Below, in pieces: positions 12,000 to 21,477 of a stretch of 64,000 nucleotides of DNA. The DNA is from Haloechinothrix sp033042135 (GTDB lineage Bacteria; Actinomycetota; Actinomycetes; Mycobacteriales; Pseudonocardiaceae), in contig NZ_WBXM01000012.1 of NCBI RefSeq assembly GCF_033042135.1, positions 1-64,000 of the forward strand, written 5' to 3'. The notes beneath the pieces are model-generated. The model had not been told where the DNA came from and ran no database searches. It was given only the letters and a program-made list of their open reading frames with translations. The translations under genes were made by a program, and so were the position numbers. The stretch's first letter is position 1. Every line of letters begins with the position of its first letter.

Positions 12000-12485
12000 T
12001 CAGCCGCGCGGCGTCGCCGTGTCCACCAGCTGCGCGGTGCCTTCCCGCCACCACCTCCACTCGGCGTCGCTGGACAGCACCGCCAGCCCGGAGGTCTTCA
12101 TGTCCACCTGGCCACCGCCGAGGGCGTACACCAGTTCCGATACGCCCGGGTTGTGCCCGACGAGCAGCACGGCGCGCGCCACATTGGGCAGGCTTTGCAC
12201 CACGAGCAGCAGGTCGGCGACCGAAGCTCCGTAGACCCGGCGCTGGTAGTGCACCCGAGGCTCCCTTGGCAAGCCTGCGCGGGTCAGATCCCACGTCTGC
12301 CGCGCACGCTCGGCAGGCGAGCAGATCACCAGGTCGAGCTCGGGTACGTGCTCAGCGAGCCACGCCCCGATCCGCGGCGCGTCCCGGCGACCCCGCTCGT
12401 TCAGCGGCCGCTCGGCATCGTCGACTCCCTCCGGCCATGCCGATTTCGCGTGCCGGGCCACCACGAGCTTGCGCATGACCTTCAT
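12000..12485 (-). CDS. SixA-like phosphohistidine phosphatase
   Basis: This histidine phosphatase of about 160 residues starts with the catalytic RHG-type motif ARHAKS. The second catalytic block is GHNPGVSELVY. SixA proteins dephosphorylate phosphohistidine domains. Two starts are possible, ATG 12485 and ATG 12476; the family usually begins MRKLVVARHAKS, favouring the second. The gene begins 4 nt after the tricorn stop, so the two are probably one transcript. Confidence 0.85.
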   Translation of the reverse strand: MKVMRKLVVARHAKSAWPEGVDDAERPLNERGRRDAPRIGAWLAEHVPELDLVICSPAERARQTWDLTRAGLPREPRVHYQRRVYGASVADLLLVVQSLPNVARAVLLVGHNPGVSELVYALGGGQVDMKTSGLAVLSSDAEWRWWREGTAQLVDTATPRG

Positions 12486-12489
12486 GCTC

Positions 12490-15400
12490 TCACTGCCCGC
12501 CGGCCTGCGGACGTGGCGGCAGCGAGGGCAGTCCCAACCTCGGCGGATCCTTCGGGAGGTTCACGGGTGGCTCGTAGGATTCGAGTCGCTCCAGCGCGAC
12601 CTCGATCGCCCGATCCAGCTGCGGATCGAGTTCCGCCGCATCGTCCTGCGGTGCGATGTCGACCTCGATGTCCGGCACCGCACCGCGGTTTTCCAGGTCC
12701 CACCCCACATCGGCGTAGGTCATGTAGAACTCCGGTTGCGTGGTCACCGTGCCGTCGGCCAGGGCCTGGCGCGGGGCCCTGATGCCCACGACCCCACCCC
12801 AGGTTCGCTTACCGAGCAGCGGTCCGAGGCCGAGCTGCTGAAAGCGGTAGGAGAAGATATCGCCGTCGGATCCGGCGTTCTCGTTGGTCAACGCCACGAG
12901 CGGCCCACGTGGCGACTCCCGGGGAACCCCGATCGGCGCACTCCACCGGGAGATCACGTGGCCCGCCCTGCGCCGCCCGAGCTTCTCCAGCAGCAGCGGC
13001 GAGACGTTCCCGCCGCCGTTGAACCGGACGTCCACCACGAGCGCCTCGCGGTCGCACTCTGCGAGGAATCCCCGGTGGAACTCGGCGAAACCGTGCGGGC
13101 CCATATCCGGGATGTGCAGGTAGCCGACCCTGCCACCGGTTCGCTCGTGCACGACAGCACGGTTGCCGTCCACCCAGTCCCGGTAGCGGGCCTGCCGGTC
13201 GTCCTTGCTCGCCGCGACCGTGACCGTCCACGGCTGCTCGCCGTTACGGTTCACCGTCAGCTCCACTTCGGACCCCGCCCGGTTGACCAGCGGTTCCCCT
13301 GGCAACCGCAGGTGACCCACATCGCCGATGGGCCTGCCGGCTACGGCCAGCACCGCATCGCCGGGCCGGAGGCCGGTACCGGGACGGGTCAACGGCCCGG
13401 CCGTCTCGTCGTCCCATGGGTCACCGGTGACGATCCGGTCGATGACGAACCGTCCGGTGGCCGCGTCGTAGTCCCAGTCCACACCCAAGTGTCCCTGGTG
13501 GTAGTGGGCACGGTCGGGGTAATCGCCACCCATCTCGTAAGCGTGCGACGTGCCCAGCTCGCCCTGGAACTCCCAGAGGAGGTCGGACAGCTCGGCACGG
13601 GTGGCGATCCGGTCGACAAGCGGGAGGTAACGCCGGTAGATGTCCTCCCAGTCCACGCCGGACATGCCTTCGTCCCAGAAGTGATCCCGCTGTAGCCGCC
13701 AGGCCTCGCGGAACATCTGCCGCCACTCGGAACCCGGCCGGACGGCGACCTTGACGCGGCCGAGGTCGATCCAGCCGGTGTCCCTACCCGGCGTGTCGCC
13801 GTTCTCCGGTGGCTTCGTGCCTGCGGGGAGCACCCGCAACCGCTTGCCCGCCCGGATCAGCATGGTGTCGCCGCCGGTATCGACGGTGACATCGGTGATC
13901 CCCTCGCAGAGCCGCTCCGGTTTGCCGGTATCGAAGTCGAAGACCTCCAGGACCGCGTCCGCCCGCGGGCCCTGTTCACCCACCTGGTTGGACAGGCTGC
14001 CCTGGACCCCGGTGCTGGCCAGCAGCACTTTGCCCGGCAGGCCTGCGATCCTGCGGTACCGCGCCTGCGGGACCGGGAAGGCGACCACCCGCTGCTCGAT
14101 CCCCGCGAAGTCGATGTCGACGCGGGGCGCCGGGATCGCGCGCTCGGCAGCGCTGCCGTCACTTCGCGGGGCAACCGGCCGTGGCCGTGGCACGAACGGC
14201 GAGGGGACCTCGGGGCGTAGCGGCACCGCGCACGGCACCGTGCCGAGCGGGAAGCCCGCGCCGAACTGCACGGTGTCGTATACGGGGTCGAAGTGGCGCT
14301 GGCCGAGGAAGTACAGGTAGTCCCCTGCGGGATCCCATGCGGGTTTGCTGTCGGCGAGCACCGGTCGCGTCACCGGCCTACTCACGCCGGTAGCGACCTC
14401 GGCCACCATGATCGAGGCGACGTTGCCCGGGTACTCGGGGCGCCGGTATGCCAGCCACCGGCCGTCCGGCGACCACGCAAGATCCCCGGGTTCGAGGAAG
14501 GCCTCGCTGTGGTCGATCCTGCGCAGTCGCTCGGTGGCCAGGTCGAGCAGCAGGATCTCGTGGCGGTTGTTGGCCAGCGCCACCCGGTCACCAGCCGGAC
14601 TGACCGCCAGCTCGGTGACGCGACCGGCATCCACGTCGAGCCTGCGCGGCTGCCCTTCGCCGAGCAGCACCAGGTACTCGTCCGGCCCGTCGTCCCCCGC
14701 CGCGGCGATGAGCCGCTCGTTGCTGGCAAGCCTGGTCAGCAACCGGTACCGGACGCCATCCGGCTCGCCGTGCTGCCGCACCGGGCCTTCCCAGTGCGCC
14801 ATCGTGAACGCCTTGCCCCTGACCGTCAGGGCCAGCTCGGTCCCGTCCGGCCCAGGAGTCGCGTGCGAGAGGTACTCGCCCGCGTCGACGAAGCGCCGGT
14901 CGCGGCCAGCCCGTGGCCCAGGCAGCTCGACCGGGATGCGTTCCGGAGCATCGGCGGCGGGATCGAGCAGGTACAGTTCCGCCGCGCAGTGGTACACGAG
15001 CCGCCGCCCGTCGGTGGTGAGGTTGCGGGCGTAGAACCGGTCGTGATCGGTGTGCCTGCGCAGGTCGGACCCGTCCGGGAGGCAGGAGTAGACGTTGCCG
15101 ATGCCCTGGTAGTCGGACAGGAAGAAGATGCGCTCGCCGACCCAGCAGGGATTGGCCAGGTTGCCATCGAGTTCACTCATCTCGGTGAACTCACCGGTCC
15201 CGTCGACATCCACCCACAGCCTGCCTGCCCGGCCACCGCGATACCGCTTGGCCATAGCGGGCTCCCGGTTGTGCCTGCCCAGCGCGATGTTGCCGCCGTT
15301 GTGCCTGCCCAACACCACACCGCCGTGCGGACCGTAGGAGATGGTGCGCGCCTGCCCGACGGGCAGCTGCCGAGGGAGACCTTCGGCAGGATCGAGGCGC

Positions 15401-15753
15401 CACAACCGGAAGTCCTTGACGAACGGGCGCCCCGCGTTGCTGGCGTAGACGATGGCGCCCTCGTGCCAGCCAACGACGGCGCAGCTCGCGCCGTCGAAGG
15501 TCAGACGGGTGGCAGGCCCCCCGCCGGCGGGCATCACGTAGACCTCCTCCGGGCCGTCGTCCTGCCCGACGAACGCCAGCCGCTCGCCGTCCGGTGACAG
15601 GTGGGGATGCCCAGCCTGTGCGACGCTCGCCGTGAGCCGCTCGGCCCGACCTCCCGCCGCGGGCACGCGCCACAGGTCGTCCTCGCACACGAAGGCGACG
15701 ACGTCGCCGCTGATACTGGGAAACCTGGGATATCCCGCTCCGGCTGTGTCCAT
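12490..15753 (-). CDS. Tricorn protease homologue (S41 peptidase)
   Basis: This 1087-residue cytosolic protease has beta-propeller repeats in the first two thirds (several SPDG and AWDPAG/AWSPDG blades), then a PDZ-like domain (residues about 790-870) and a C-terminal S41 peptidase core. The catalytic serine is S962 in NAGSDGD and the paired H737 lies in GTSHAYE, close to S965 and H746 of archaeal tricorn. It degrades oligopeptides downstream of the proteasome. The nearby proline iminopeptidase could finish its products. Confidence 0.92.
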   Translation of the reverse strand: MDTAGAGYPRFPSISGDVVAFVCEDDLWRVPAAGGRAERLTASVAQAGHPHLSPDGERLAFVGQDDGPEEVYVMPAGGGPATRLTFDGASCAVVGWHEGAIVYASNAGRPFVKDFRLWRLDPAEGLPRQLPVGQARTISYGPHGGVVLGRHNGGNIALGRHNREPAMAKRYRGGRAGRLWVDVDGTGEFTEMSELDGNLANPCWVGERIFFLSDYQGIGNVYSCLPDGSDLRRHTDHDRFYARNLTTDGRRLVYHCAAELYLLDPAADAPERIPVELPGPRAGRDRRFVDAGEYLSHATPGPDGTELALTVRGKAFTMAHWEGPVRQHGEPDGVRYRLLTRLASNERLIAAAGDDGPDEYLVLLGEGQPRRLDVDAGRVTELAVSPAGDRVALANNRHEILLLDLATERLRRIDHSEAFLEPGDLAWSPDGRWLAYRRPEYPGNVASIMVAEVATGVSRPVTRPVLADSKPAWDPAGDYLYFLGQRHFDPVYDTVQFGAGFPLGTVPCAVPLRPEVPSPFVPRPRPVAPRSDGSAAERAIPAPRVDIDFAGIEQRVVAFPVPQARYRRIAGLPGKVLLASTGVQGSLSNQVGEQGPRADAVLEVFDFDTGKPERLCEGITDVTVDTGGDTMLIRAGKRLRVLPAGTKPPENGDTPGRDTGWIDLGRVKVAVRPGSEWRQMFREAWRLQRDHFWDEGMSGVDWEDIYRRYLPLVDRIATRAELSDLLWEFQGELGTSHAYEMGGDYPDRAHYHQGHLGVDWDYDAATGRFVIDRIVTGDPWDDETAGPLTRPGTGLRPGDAVLAVAGRPIGDVGHLRLPGEPLVNRAGSEVELTVNRNGEQPWTVTVAASKDDRQARYRDWVDGNRAVVHERTGGRVGYLHIPDMGPHGFAEFHRGFLAECDREALVVDVRFNGGGNVSPLLLEKLGRRRAGHVISRWSAPIGVPRESPRGPLVALTNENAGSDGDIFSYRFQQLGLGPLLGKRTWGGVVGIRAPRQALADGTVTTQPEFYMTYADVGWDLENRGAVPDIEVDIAPQDDAAELDPQLDRAIEVALERLESYEPPVNLPKDPPRLGLPSLPPRPQAGGQ

Positions 15754-15825
15754 CCACCCAGTCTTACATGATCGACTTTACGGAACTAGGTTAGTTGAGG
15801 AAACGAATCGATGTAACCTGAACGG

Positions 15826-17592
15826 GTGTTTACGACCAGACCTGAACTCGCCGGAACCACCGGCATGGTCGCCTCCACGCACTGGCTGGCCTCAGCGACC
15901 GGCATGGCAGTTCTCGAAAGTGGCGGCAACGCGTTCGACGCCGCCGTTGCCGCCGGTTTCGTCCTCCAGGTGGCTGAACCGCACCTCAACGGGCCAGGGG
16001 GCCAGGTGCCCGCGCTGCTGGCGACCGGCGACGAGCAGCGGCCTCGGGTGCTATGCGGGCAGGGCGTGATCCCTGCCGCAGCGACCGCACAGCACTTCAC
16101 CGAGCTCGGGCTACGACTGATCCCCGGAAGCGGGTTGCTGCCAGCCACCGTGCCCGGCGCGTGGGACGCCTGGCTACTGCTGCTGCGCGACTACGGCACC
16201 CGCAGCCTGCGCGAAGTGCTTGGCTACGCCATCGGGTACGCCGAGCGCGGCGTCCCGCTCGTCCAGCGCGCCAGCAGCGTCATCACCTCGGTGGCCGAGC
16301 TGTTCACCCGACACTGGCCGACGTCGGCCGAACTGTGGCTGTCCGGCGGGAAGCCACCCTCGCCCGGATCGCTGCATCGCAACCCGGCACTGGTCGCCAC
16401 CTGGCGCAGGTTGCTCAGCGAGGCGGAGCGCTACCGGGAACGGGAGGAACAAATCGAGGCCGCGCGGCGCGCGTGGTCGACGGGATTCGTGGCCGAGGCC
16501 GTGGACACCTTCGCGCGGCGCGCTGTCCGTGACGACTCCGGCCACGACCACAGCGGACTGATCACCGGCGCCGACCTGGCCGCATGGGAAGCTTCCTGGG
16601 AGGATCCCCTCATCACCGACCTCGGCGAGTGGAGCCTGGTCAAGTGCGGCGCGTGGACACAGGGGCCGGTGCTTGCCCAGCAACTGCTGCTGCTCGACGG
16701 GTTCCGCGACCAGCTGGCCTATCGCGACGGCGTGCCGGACGCGCGGACGGTACACCTGGCGACCGAGTGCACCAAACTGGCCTATGCCGACCGTGAGGCC
16801 TGGTTCGGCGACGACGAGGTCCCGCTGGACGAGCTGCTCGATCCCGGTTATCTCGCCGCCCGCCGGAAGCTGGTCGCCGACGCCAGCGACGAGCTACGTC
16901 CGGGAGCTCCCGGTGCCAGGAACCCCCGCCTGCCGGAGATCCTGGCCGAGACCCGCGGGCGGGCACCCGCGGCCGGTTCCACCGGTGAACCCACCATCGC
17001 CAGCCGCGGTGACACCGTGCATCTCGACGTGGTCGACGCCGCGGGGAACATGATCTCGGCGACGCCCTCTGGCGGCTGGCTGCAGTCCAGCCCCACCATC
17101 GCCGAGCTCGGCTTCTGCCTGGACACCCGTGCGCAGATGTGCTGGCTCGAACAAGGATTGCCGAACTCACTGGTACCCGGCAAGCGACCGAGGATCACGC
17201 TGTCGCCGTCGATGGCGTTGCACCGCGGCAGGCCCACGCTGGCGTTCGGCACCCCCGGCGGGGACCAGCAGGATCAGTGGCAGCTGTGTTTCTGGCTCGC
17301 ACACCAGCACGGCGGGCTGAACCTGCAGGAATCCATCGATGCCCCTGCCTGGCACACCACGGCTGTTCCCAGCTCGTTCCATCCGCGCGGCTGGAACCCC
17401 CGTGAGCTGGTCGTCGAGTCCCGACTCGGCGAGGCCACGCTGGCCGCGCTCCGGGAGTACGGTCACCGCGTGGTCGACGCGGGCCCGTGGCAGCTGGGCA
17501 GGCTCTCGGCCGTGGCCCGCGATCCGGCGACCGGCATCCTGCGCGCCGCTGCCAACCCCAGGGGCATGCAGGGTTACGCCGTCGGCCGCTAG
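15826..17592 (+). CDS. ggt: Gamma-glutamyltransferase family protein
   Basis: This 588-residue N-terminal-nucleophile hydrolase resembles gamma-glutamyltranspeptidase. T397 in SRGDTVHLDVVDAAGN is the expected autocleavage site and nucleophile. ESGGNAFDAA near the N-terminus and SLVPGKRPRITLSPSM match the family. No signal peptide is seen, so it may act in the cytosol or be a different acylase of the family. The start is GTG 15826, which has no clear ribosome site. A weak -10 TAACCT (15814-15819) sits close, so the mRNA may be leaderless. It is divergent from tricorn. Confidence 0.85.
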   Translation: MFTTRPELAGTTGMVASTHWLASATGMAVLESGGNAFDAAVAAGFVLQVAEPHLNGPGGQVPALLATGDEQRPRVLCGQGVIPAAATAQHFTELGLRLIPGSGLLPATVPGAWDAWLLLLRDYGTRSLREVLGYAIGYAERGVPLVQRASSVITSVAELFTRHWPTSAELWLSGGKPPSPGSLHRNPALVATWRRLLSEAERYREREEQIEAARRAWSTGFVAEAVDTFARRAVRDDSGHDHSGLITGADLAAWEASWEDPLITDLGEWSLVKCGAWTQGPVLAQQLLLLDGFRDQLAYRDGVPDARTVHLATECTKLAYADREAWFGDDEVPLDELLDPGYLAARRKLVADASDELRPGAPGARNPRLPEILAETRGRAPAAGSTGEPTIASRGDTVHLDVVDAAGNMISATPSGGWLQSSPTIAELGFCLDTRAQMCWLEQGLPNSLVPGKRPRITLSPSMALHRGRPTLAFGTPGGDQQDQWQLCFWLAHQHGGLNLQESIDAPAWHTTAVPSSFHPRGWNPRELVVESRLGEATLAALREYGHRVVDAGPWQLGRLSAVARDPATGILRAAANPRGMQGYAVGR

Positions 17593-17593
17593 T

Positions 17594-17699
17594 CGTGTTG
17601 GGCGTACGAGCACACCGTGTTGGGCAGCGACACGGTCTAAGCGCCCAACACGGTGTGTCCATACACCCGACACGCCGGTCGCCCACGCCCGACACGCCG
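17594..17699. repeat. Intergenic repeat cluster between convergent genes
   Basis: Direct copies of CGTGTTGGGC occur at 17594-17603 and 17616-17625, and of CCCGACACGCCG at 17666-17677 and 17688-17699. They surround the perfect hairpin at 17611-17657. Confidence 0.75.
17611..17657. terminator. Perfect 15-bp stem hairpin, bidirectional terminator
   Basis: CACACCGTGTTGGGC (17611-17625) pairs perfectly with GCCCAACACGGTGTG (17643-17657) around a 17-nt loop, between the convergent ggt and SnoaL-like genes. Confidence 0.75.
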
Positions 17700-18143
17700 T
17701 CATGTCACTTGGCGTGCGGTGGCGAAGGCTCGCGCGGTCTCCCAGAACGCCCGCATGGACAGCAGCAGGCCGCTGTCATCGACCCGATACACCGCGACCA
17801 GGTCGGTGTCCACCCGGTAGTTGCCCGGCAGGTACGAGGTGATGGTGCCGACGTTGGCGACCTCGTCGCCTGCCGCGTGCGAGTCCCTGATGGTGAAATC
17901 GAGGCGTTCCACCGAGCCGATCGTCATGTCCCAGAACGCCGACAGGCCGTCACGGCCGTGGTGCCCCTTGCCCTCTGGGTCGAAATCGGACGGACCGACC
18001 GGGTCCTCCACCACGGCGTGCTCGGCGAACAGCGCCAGCCATGCCTGCTTGTCACCGCCCGACGCGGCATGCATCGACCGGTAGGCCGCCTGCCTCGCCG
18101 GGGGCTGGTCGGCATTTTCGTCCCAGCAGACCGTCACTGTCAC
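17700..18143 (-). CDS. SnoaL/NTF2-like protein (ketosteroid-isomerase fold)
   Basis: This 147-residue small cone-fold protein has the NTF2-like opening (AYRSMHAASGGDKQAWLALFAEHAVVEDPVG across residues 20-50), an acidic pocket residue D47 and the GRDGLSAFWD turn. Members are isomerases, hydratases or cyclases, often on steroid-like substrates. It begins at GTG 18143 with GGAGG upstream and follows an LLM flavoenzyme by 19 nt, so the two form an operon under the KstR-like box at 19096. Confidence 0.75.
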   Translation of the reverse strand: MTVTVCWDENADQPPARQAAYRSMHAASGGDKQAWLALFAEHAVVEDPVGPSDFDPEGKGHHGRDGLSAFWDMTIGSVERLDFTIRDSHAAGDEVANVGTITSYLPGNYRVDTDLVAVYRVDDSGLLLSMRAFWETARAFATARQVT

Positions 18144-18162
18144 CAGGAACCTCCCACTCGTA

Positions 18163-19041
18163 TCACCCGTCCGCTACCTCGCCGATCACCTCGTCGGCGA
18201 ACTTCTTAATCGAATCCTTTTTGGCCACGATGTCCGCGTCGAAGCCCAACCCGTCGAACACCCACGGCATGACCACCGCGTCGGTGACACCGATCGCGGC
18301 CTGATCGCGGTATCCGTCGGCGCCGAACCGGTCCACACACACCGCCTGGAACTCGAACGGGTCGCCCTGCCTGCCCTGTTCGGCGAGCAGCTCACGCAGC
18401 CGCTCGATGGTGGCGCGCAGCTCGTCGAACCGCATCATGGCCGAGGACCAGCCGTCCCCGTAACGCGCGGCCCTGCGCAGCGCCGGCTTGCTGTGACCGC
18501 CGATGTAGAACGGCATCCTGCTGCGGGGCGCGGGGGTCATCCGCAGCTCACCGAACTGGAAGTGCTCCCCCGAGTAGGAGACCATCCCGCCGCCGAGGAT
18601 GAGCCGGAGCACCTCGATAGCCTCGTCGGCACGCTTGCCCCTGCCCTCGTACGGCACCCCGCACCACTCGAACTCCTCGGGCAGCCATCCCACGCCCAGT
18701 CCGAGCCCGAACCGGTCACCCGTCAGCGTGGCCACCGTGCCGAGCTGCCGCGCCAGCACCACGGGATGGCGCGACCCCAGCTTCAGCACCGAGGTGTAGA
18801 AGCGGATCCTGCTGGTGGCCGCGGCCATCCAGGTGGCCGCGAGCAGCGGGTCCACCCACGGGGTGTCGGCGTCCCAGAACCGGCTCCCGTCGGCGGTGTA
18901 GGGGTAGCTTGCCGAGGTTTGCTCGGAGTAGAACAGCGAGTCCGGCAACGCGATGGACGAGAACCCGTTCTCTTCGGCGGCCGCAGCCAGCTCAGCCAGC
19001 TGATCCGGCGGGCACAATGCCACGGAAAGCGTGAACTTCAT
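18163..19041 (-). CDS. LLM-class F420-dependent oxidoreductase
   Basis: This 292-residue luciferase-like TIM-barrel protein probably uses F420 or FMN. The family marks are GFSSIALPDS near the N-terminus, LGLGVGWLPEEFE with the PYEGRGKRADEAIEVLR turn, and IGGHSKPALRRAARYGDGW. AAAGGTC supports ATG 19041. Its minus-strand promoter (TATAGT, reversed at 19094-19099) overlaps the KstR-like box, implying control with hsaE and a role in steroid or lipid breakdown. The substrate is unknown. Confidence 0.85.
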   Translation of the reverse strand: MKFTLSVALCPPDQLAELAAAAEENGFSSIALPDSLFYSEQTSASYPYTADGSRFWDADTPWVDPLLAATWMAAATSRIRFYTSVLKLGSRHPVVLARQLGTVATLTGDRFGLGLGVGWLPEEFEWCGVPYEGRGKRADEAIEVLRLILGGGMVSYSGEHFQFGELRMTPAPRSRMPFYIGGHSKPALRRAARYGDGWSSAMMRFDELRATIERLRELLAEQGRQGDPFEFQAVCVDRFGADGYRDQAAIGVTDAVVMPWVFDGLGFDADIVAKKDSIKKFADEVIGEVADG

Positions 19042-19095
19042 CGGAATGGGACCTTTCGGTGCTGGCAGCTACTGGGTGACTCCTACCGTCGAAAC

Positions 19096-19109
19096 TATAA
19101 CGTGTTCTA
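19096..19109. promoter_or_regulatory. KstR-type operator in a divergent promoter
   Basis: TATAACGTGTTCTA matches TnnAACnnGTTnnA exactly. The rightward -10 TAGTAT (19108-19113) and the leftward -10 TATAGT (19094-19099 reversed) both overlap it, so one repressor could close both the hsaE and the LLM operons. Confidence 0.75.
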
Positions 19110-19161
19110 GTATCTTGTCGAGAGGTAGCGAATCGGCACCGGCGCGTGAGGAGACGGAATC

Positions 19162-19968
19162 ATGGACGCGACAGCCATCAATGACGCCGCGGATCGGATC
19201 CTGCGCGCCTACGACAAGCGCATCCCCATCAGCCCGATCGTCGAGGATTTCCCCGAGGCCACCACCGACGACGCCTACCGCATCCAGCAGGAGCAGGTAC
19301 GGCAGTGGGTCGCGGCTGGTCAGACCGTCAACGGGCACAAAGTCGGCCTGTCCTCGGCGGCCATGCAACGCCAGATGGGCGTCCACCAGCCGGATTACGG
19401 TCACCTGCTGACCGGCATGTTCCACCTGGAACACCAGCCGATCCCGGCGGGTGGCTACCTGCAGCCCCGCATCGAACCGGAGATCGCTTTCGTGCTCGGT
19501 CGCGATCTGACCGGTCCCGGCGTGACGGTGGCCGACGCGTTCCGTGCCGTCGACTACGTCGTACCCGCGCTGGAGATCGTCGACTCGCGGATCGCGGACT
19601 GGCGTATCTCGATCGTCGACACCATCGCCGACAACGCCTCCTCCGGCGGGGTCGTGCTCGGCAGCACCCCCTACCCGCTGAACGCCGTCGAGCTGCCGCT
19701 TGCCGGGTGCACCTTCAGCATCAACGGTCACATCGTCGGCACCGGGGCGGGCAGCGCGGTCCTCGGTTCACCCATCAACGCGCTGGTCTGGCTGGCCAAC
19801 ACCGTGGGTCCGCTCGGTATCACCCTGGCGGCTGGCCACGTCGTGCTACCGGGCTCGATGACCCGCGCTGAGCCCATCCGGCCGGGCGACACCGTCACTG
19901 CATCGGTGGCCGGACTCGGTAGTGTGACCGCAGTCATAGGTGAGGAGCAGCCTCCCCACCAGGATTGA
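19162..19968 (+). CDS. hsaE: 2-keto-4-pentenoate hydratase (HsaE-like)
   Basis: This 268-residue enzyme hydrates 2-hydroxypenta-2,4-dienoate-type products of ring meta-cleavage to 4-hydroxy-2-oxo acids. It shows the fumarylacetoacetase-fold marks KVGLSSAAMQRQMGV, PRIEPEIAFVLGRDL and VVPALEIVDSRI with GSAVLGSPINALVWLAN. GAGGAGACGG precedes ATG 19162. In steroid degraders hsaE sits with hsaF and hsaG; here those are 29 kb away, and a ferredoxin and reductase follow instead. Control by the KstR-type box is likely. Confidence 0.88.
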   Translation: MDATAINDAADRILRAYDKRIPISPIVEDFPEATTDDAYRIQQEQVRQWVAAGQTVNGHKVGLSSAAMQRQMGVHQPDYGHLLTGMFHLEHQPIPAGGYLQPRIEPEIAFVLGRDLTGPGVTVADAFRAVDYVVPALEIVDSRIADWRISIVDTIADNASSGGVVLGSTPYPLNAVELPLAGCTFSINGHIVGTGAGSAVLGSPINALVWLANTVGPLGITLAAGHVVLPGSMTRAEPIRPGDTVTASVAGLGSVTAVIGEEQPPHQD

Positions 19969-20009
19969 CCGACGACACCGGACGTTCCCACCACGGGCGA
20001 AGGAGTGCT

Positions 20010-20201
20010 ATGAAGATCCATATCGACACGAACGTGTGCACCGGCCACGGAGTCTGCGAGGGGATCCGCCCCGACATCTTCGAGGTGGGCGACGATGGCA
20101 TCGTGCACCTGGTTTCCGAGGATTTCACCGAGGACGACCGGCAGGATCTCGAGGACGCCGTCGACCAGTGCCCGACCCAGGCGCTGCGGCTCGAGGGCTG
20201 A
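20010..20201 (+). CDS. Ferredoxin, [3Fe-4S]/[4Fe-4S] P450 type
   Basis: This 63-residue electron carrier has CTGHGVC, where His replaces the usual second cysteine, and a closing CP (QCPTQAL). That pattern is typical of actinobacterial ferredoxins serving cytochromes P450. AAGGAG sits 4 nt before ATG 20010. The reductase gene follows after 4 nt, so the pair is an electron-transfer module for one of the nearby P450s or oxygenases. Confidence 0.9.
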   Translation: MKIHIDTNVCTGHGVCEGIRPDIFEVGDDGIVHLVSEDFTEDDRQDLEDAVDQCPTQALRLEG

Positions 20202-20205
20202 CAGC

Positions 20206-21390
20206 ATGCCCGATCGGCTCGTAGTCGTCGGCGCGTCCCTGGCCGGGTTGCGGGCGGTGGAAGCCGCACGGCGGGCGGAATTCGCCGGGGCGATCACGTT
20301 GATCGGCGCCGAGCCTCACGCCCCGTACGACCGCCCACCGCTGTCCAAGGAGTTCCTCACCGAGCGGGGCGAGCCAACCTACCTGCGGGACGAGCGCTCG
20401 CTGCGGGACGAGCTCGACGTCGACCTGCGGTTGGGCACGGCAGCCGAGTCGTTGCGCCCGCAGGACGGCACCGTCGTGGCAGGTGGCGAGGAGATCAGCT
20501 ACACGGGGTTGGTGATCGCCACCGGCGCGGCCGCCCGGCCGCTGGCAGGGGCGCCCGACCTTGCCGGGGTGTACACGCTACGCACCCTGGACGACGCGCG
20601 GGCCATCCGCGCCGCGCTGGGTCCCGGGGTGCGCATCGTGGTGATCGGCGCGGGCTTCATCGGATCCGAGATCGCCTGCTCGGCAGGGGCCACCGGTGCC
20701 GAGGTGACCGTGGTTGAAGCCGCGCCGGTGCCGCTGGCAGCGGCGGTCGGCGAGCGTATGGGCACCGCACTGGCCGCGCTGCACGAGCGCAACGGCACCC
20801 AGCTGCGATGCGGGGTGCCGGTCACCGGGATCGAGGGTGAGCGGCGCGTCGAGGCGGTCGCGCTCGACGATGGCACCCGGATCCCCGCCGATGTCGTGAT
20901 CGTCGGGGTCGGCGCCACTCCTGAGACCGGCTGGCTGGCCGGTTCGGGCGTAAAGGTCGACGACGGCGTGGTCTGCGACGAGACGCTGGGCACCGGGCTG
21001 CCCGGGGTGTACGCCGCGGGTGACGTGGCCCGCTGGCCGAACCCGCTGTTCGGCGAGACGATGCGGCTGGAGCACTGGACCACCGCCGCCGAGCAGGGCG
21101 CGCTGGCCGCCAGGAACGCCATCGCGCCGGAAGCGGCCAGGCCGTGCTCGACCGTGCCGTACTTCTGGTCCGACTGGTACGACAGCCGGATCCAGTTCGT
21201 CGGCGTGCCCACCGCCGACGAGGTACGCGTCGTCGCGGGCGATCCGGATTCGGACAGCTTCCTCGCGCTGTACCGCAGGGGCGAACGGGTGATCGGTGCA
21301 CTGGGACTGAACCGGCGCAGGGAGGTCATGAAGCTGCGCGCCATGATCGGCAAGCACGCTTCGTGGGACGACGCGCTCGGGGTGAGCTGA
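20206..21390 (+). CDS. FAD/NAD-dependent ferredoxin reductase
   Basis: This 394-residue protein has an N-terminal FAD Rossmann motif (VVVGASLAGLRAVE), the PYDRPPLSKE signature of rubredoxin/putidaredoxin reductases, an NAD site (VVIGAGFIGSEIA) and the FAD site VYAAGDVARW. It moves electrons from NAD(P)H to the ferredoxin encoded just upstream. The pair lies in the hsaE transcript, which ends at the hairpin at 21400-21456. Confidence 0.9.
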   Translation: MPDRLVVVGASLAGLRAVEAARRAEFAGAITLIGAEPHAPYDRPPLSKEFLTERGEPTYLRDERSLRDELDVDLRLGTAAESLRPQDGTVVAGGEEISYTGLVIATGAAARPLAGAPDLAGVYTLRTLDDARAIRAALGPGVRIVVIGAGFIGSEIACSAGATGAEVTVVEAAPVPLAAAVGERMGTALAALHERNGTQLRCGVPVTGIEGERRVEAVALDDGTRIPADVVIVGVGATPETGWLAGSGVKVDDGVVCDETLGTGLPGVYAAGDVARWPNPLFGETMRLEHWTTAAEQGALAARNAIAPEAARPCSTVPYFWSDWYDSRIQFVGVPTADEVRVVAGDPDSDSFLALYRRGERVIGALGLNRRREVMKLRAMIGKHASWDDALGVS

Positions 21391-21399
21391 CCCAGGGGT

Positions 21400-21456
21400 G
21401 CGAGCCGAAGGGCCTCTCCGGTGGCTATCGTGTACCCAAGGGGCCCTTCGGCTCGC
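21400..21456. terminator. 15-bp stem hairpin, bidirectional terminator
   Basis: GCGAGCCGAAGGGCC (21400-21414) and GGCCCTTCGGCTCGC (21442-21456) are perfect complements with a 27-nt loop between the convergent reductase and tetR genes. A related imperfect hairpin is at 47604-47656. Confidence 0.7.
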
Positions 21457-21477
21457 CACAGCGGGGCACGGTCACGG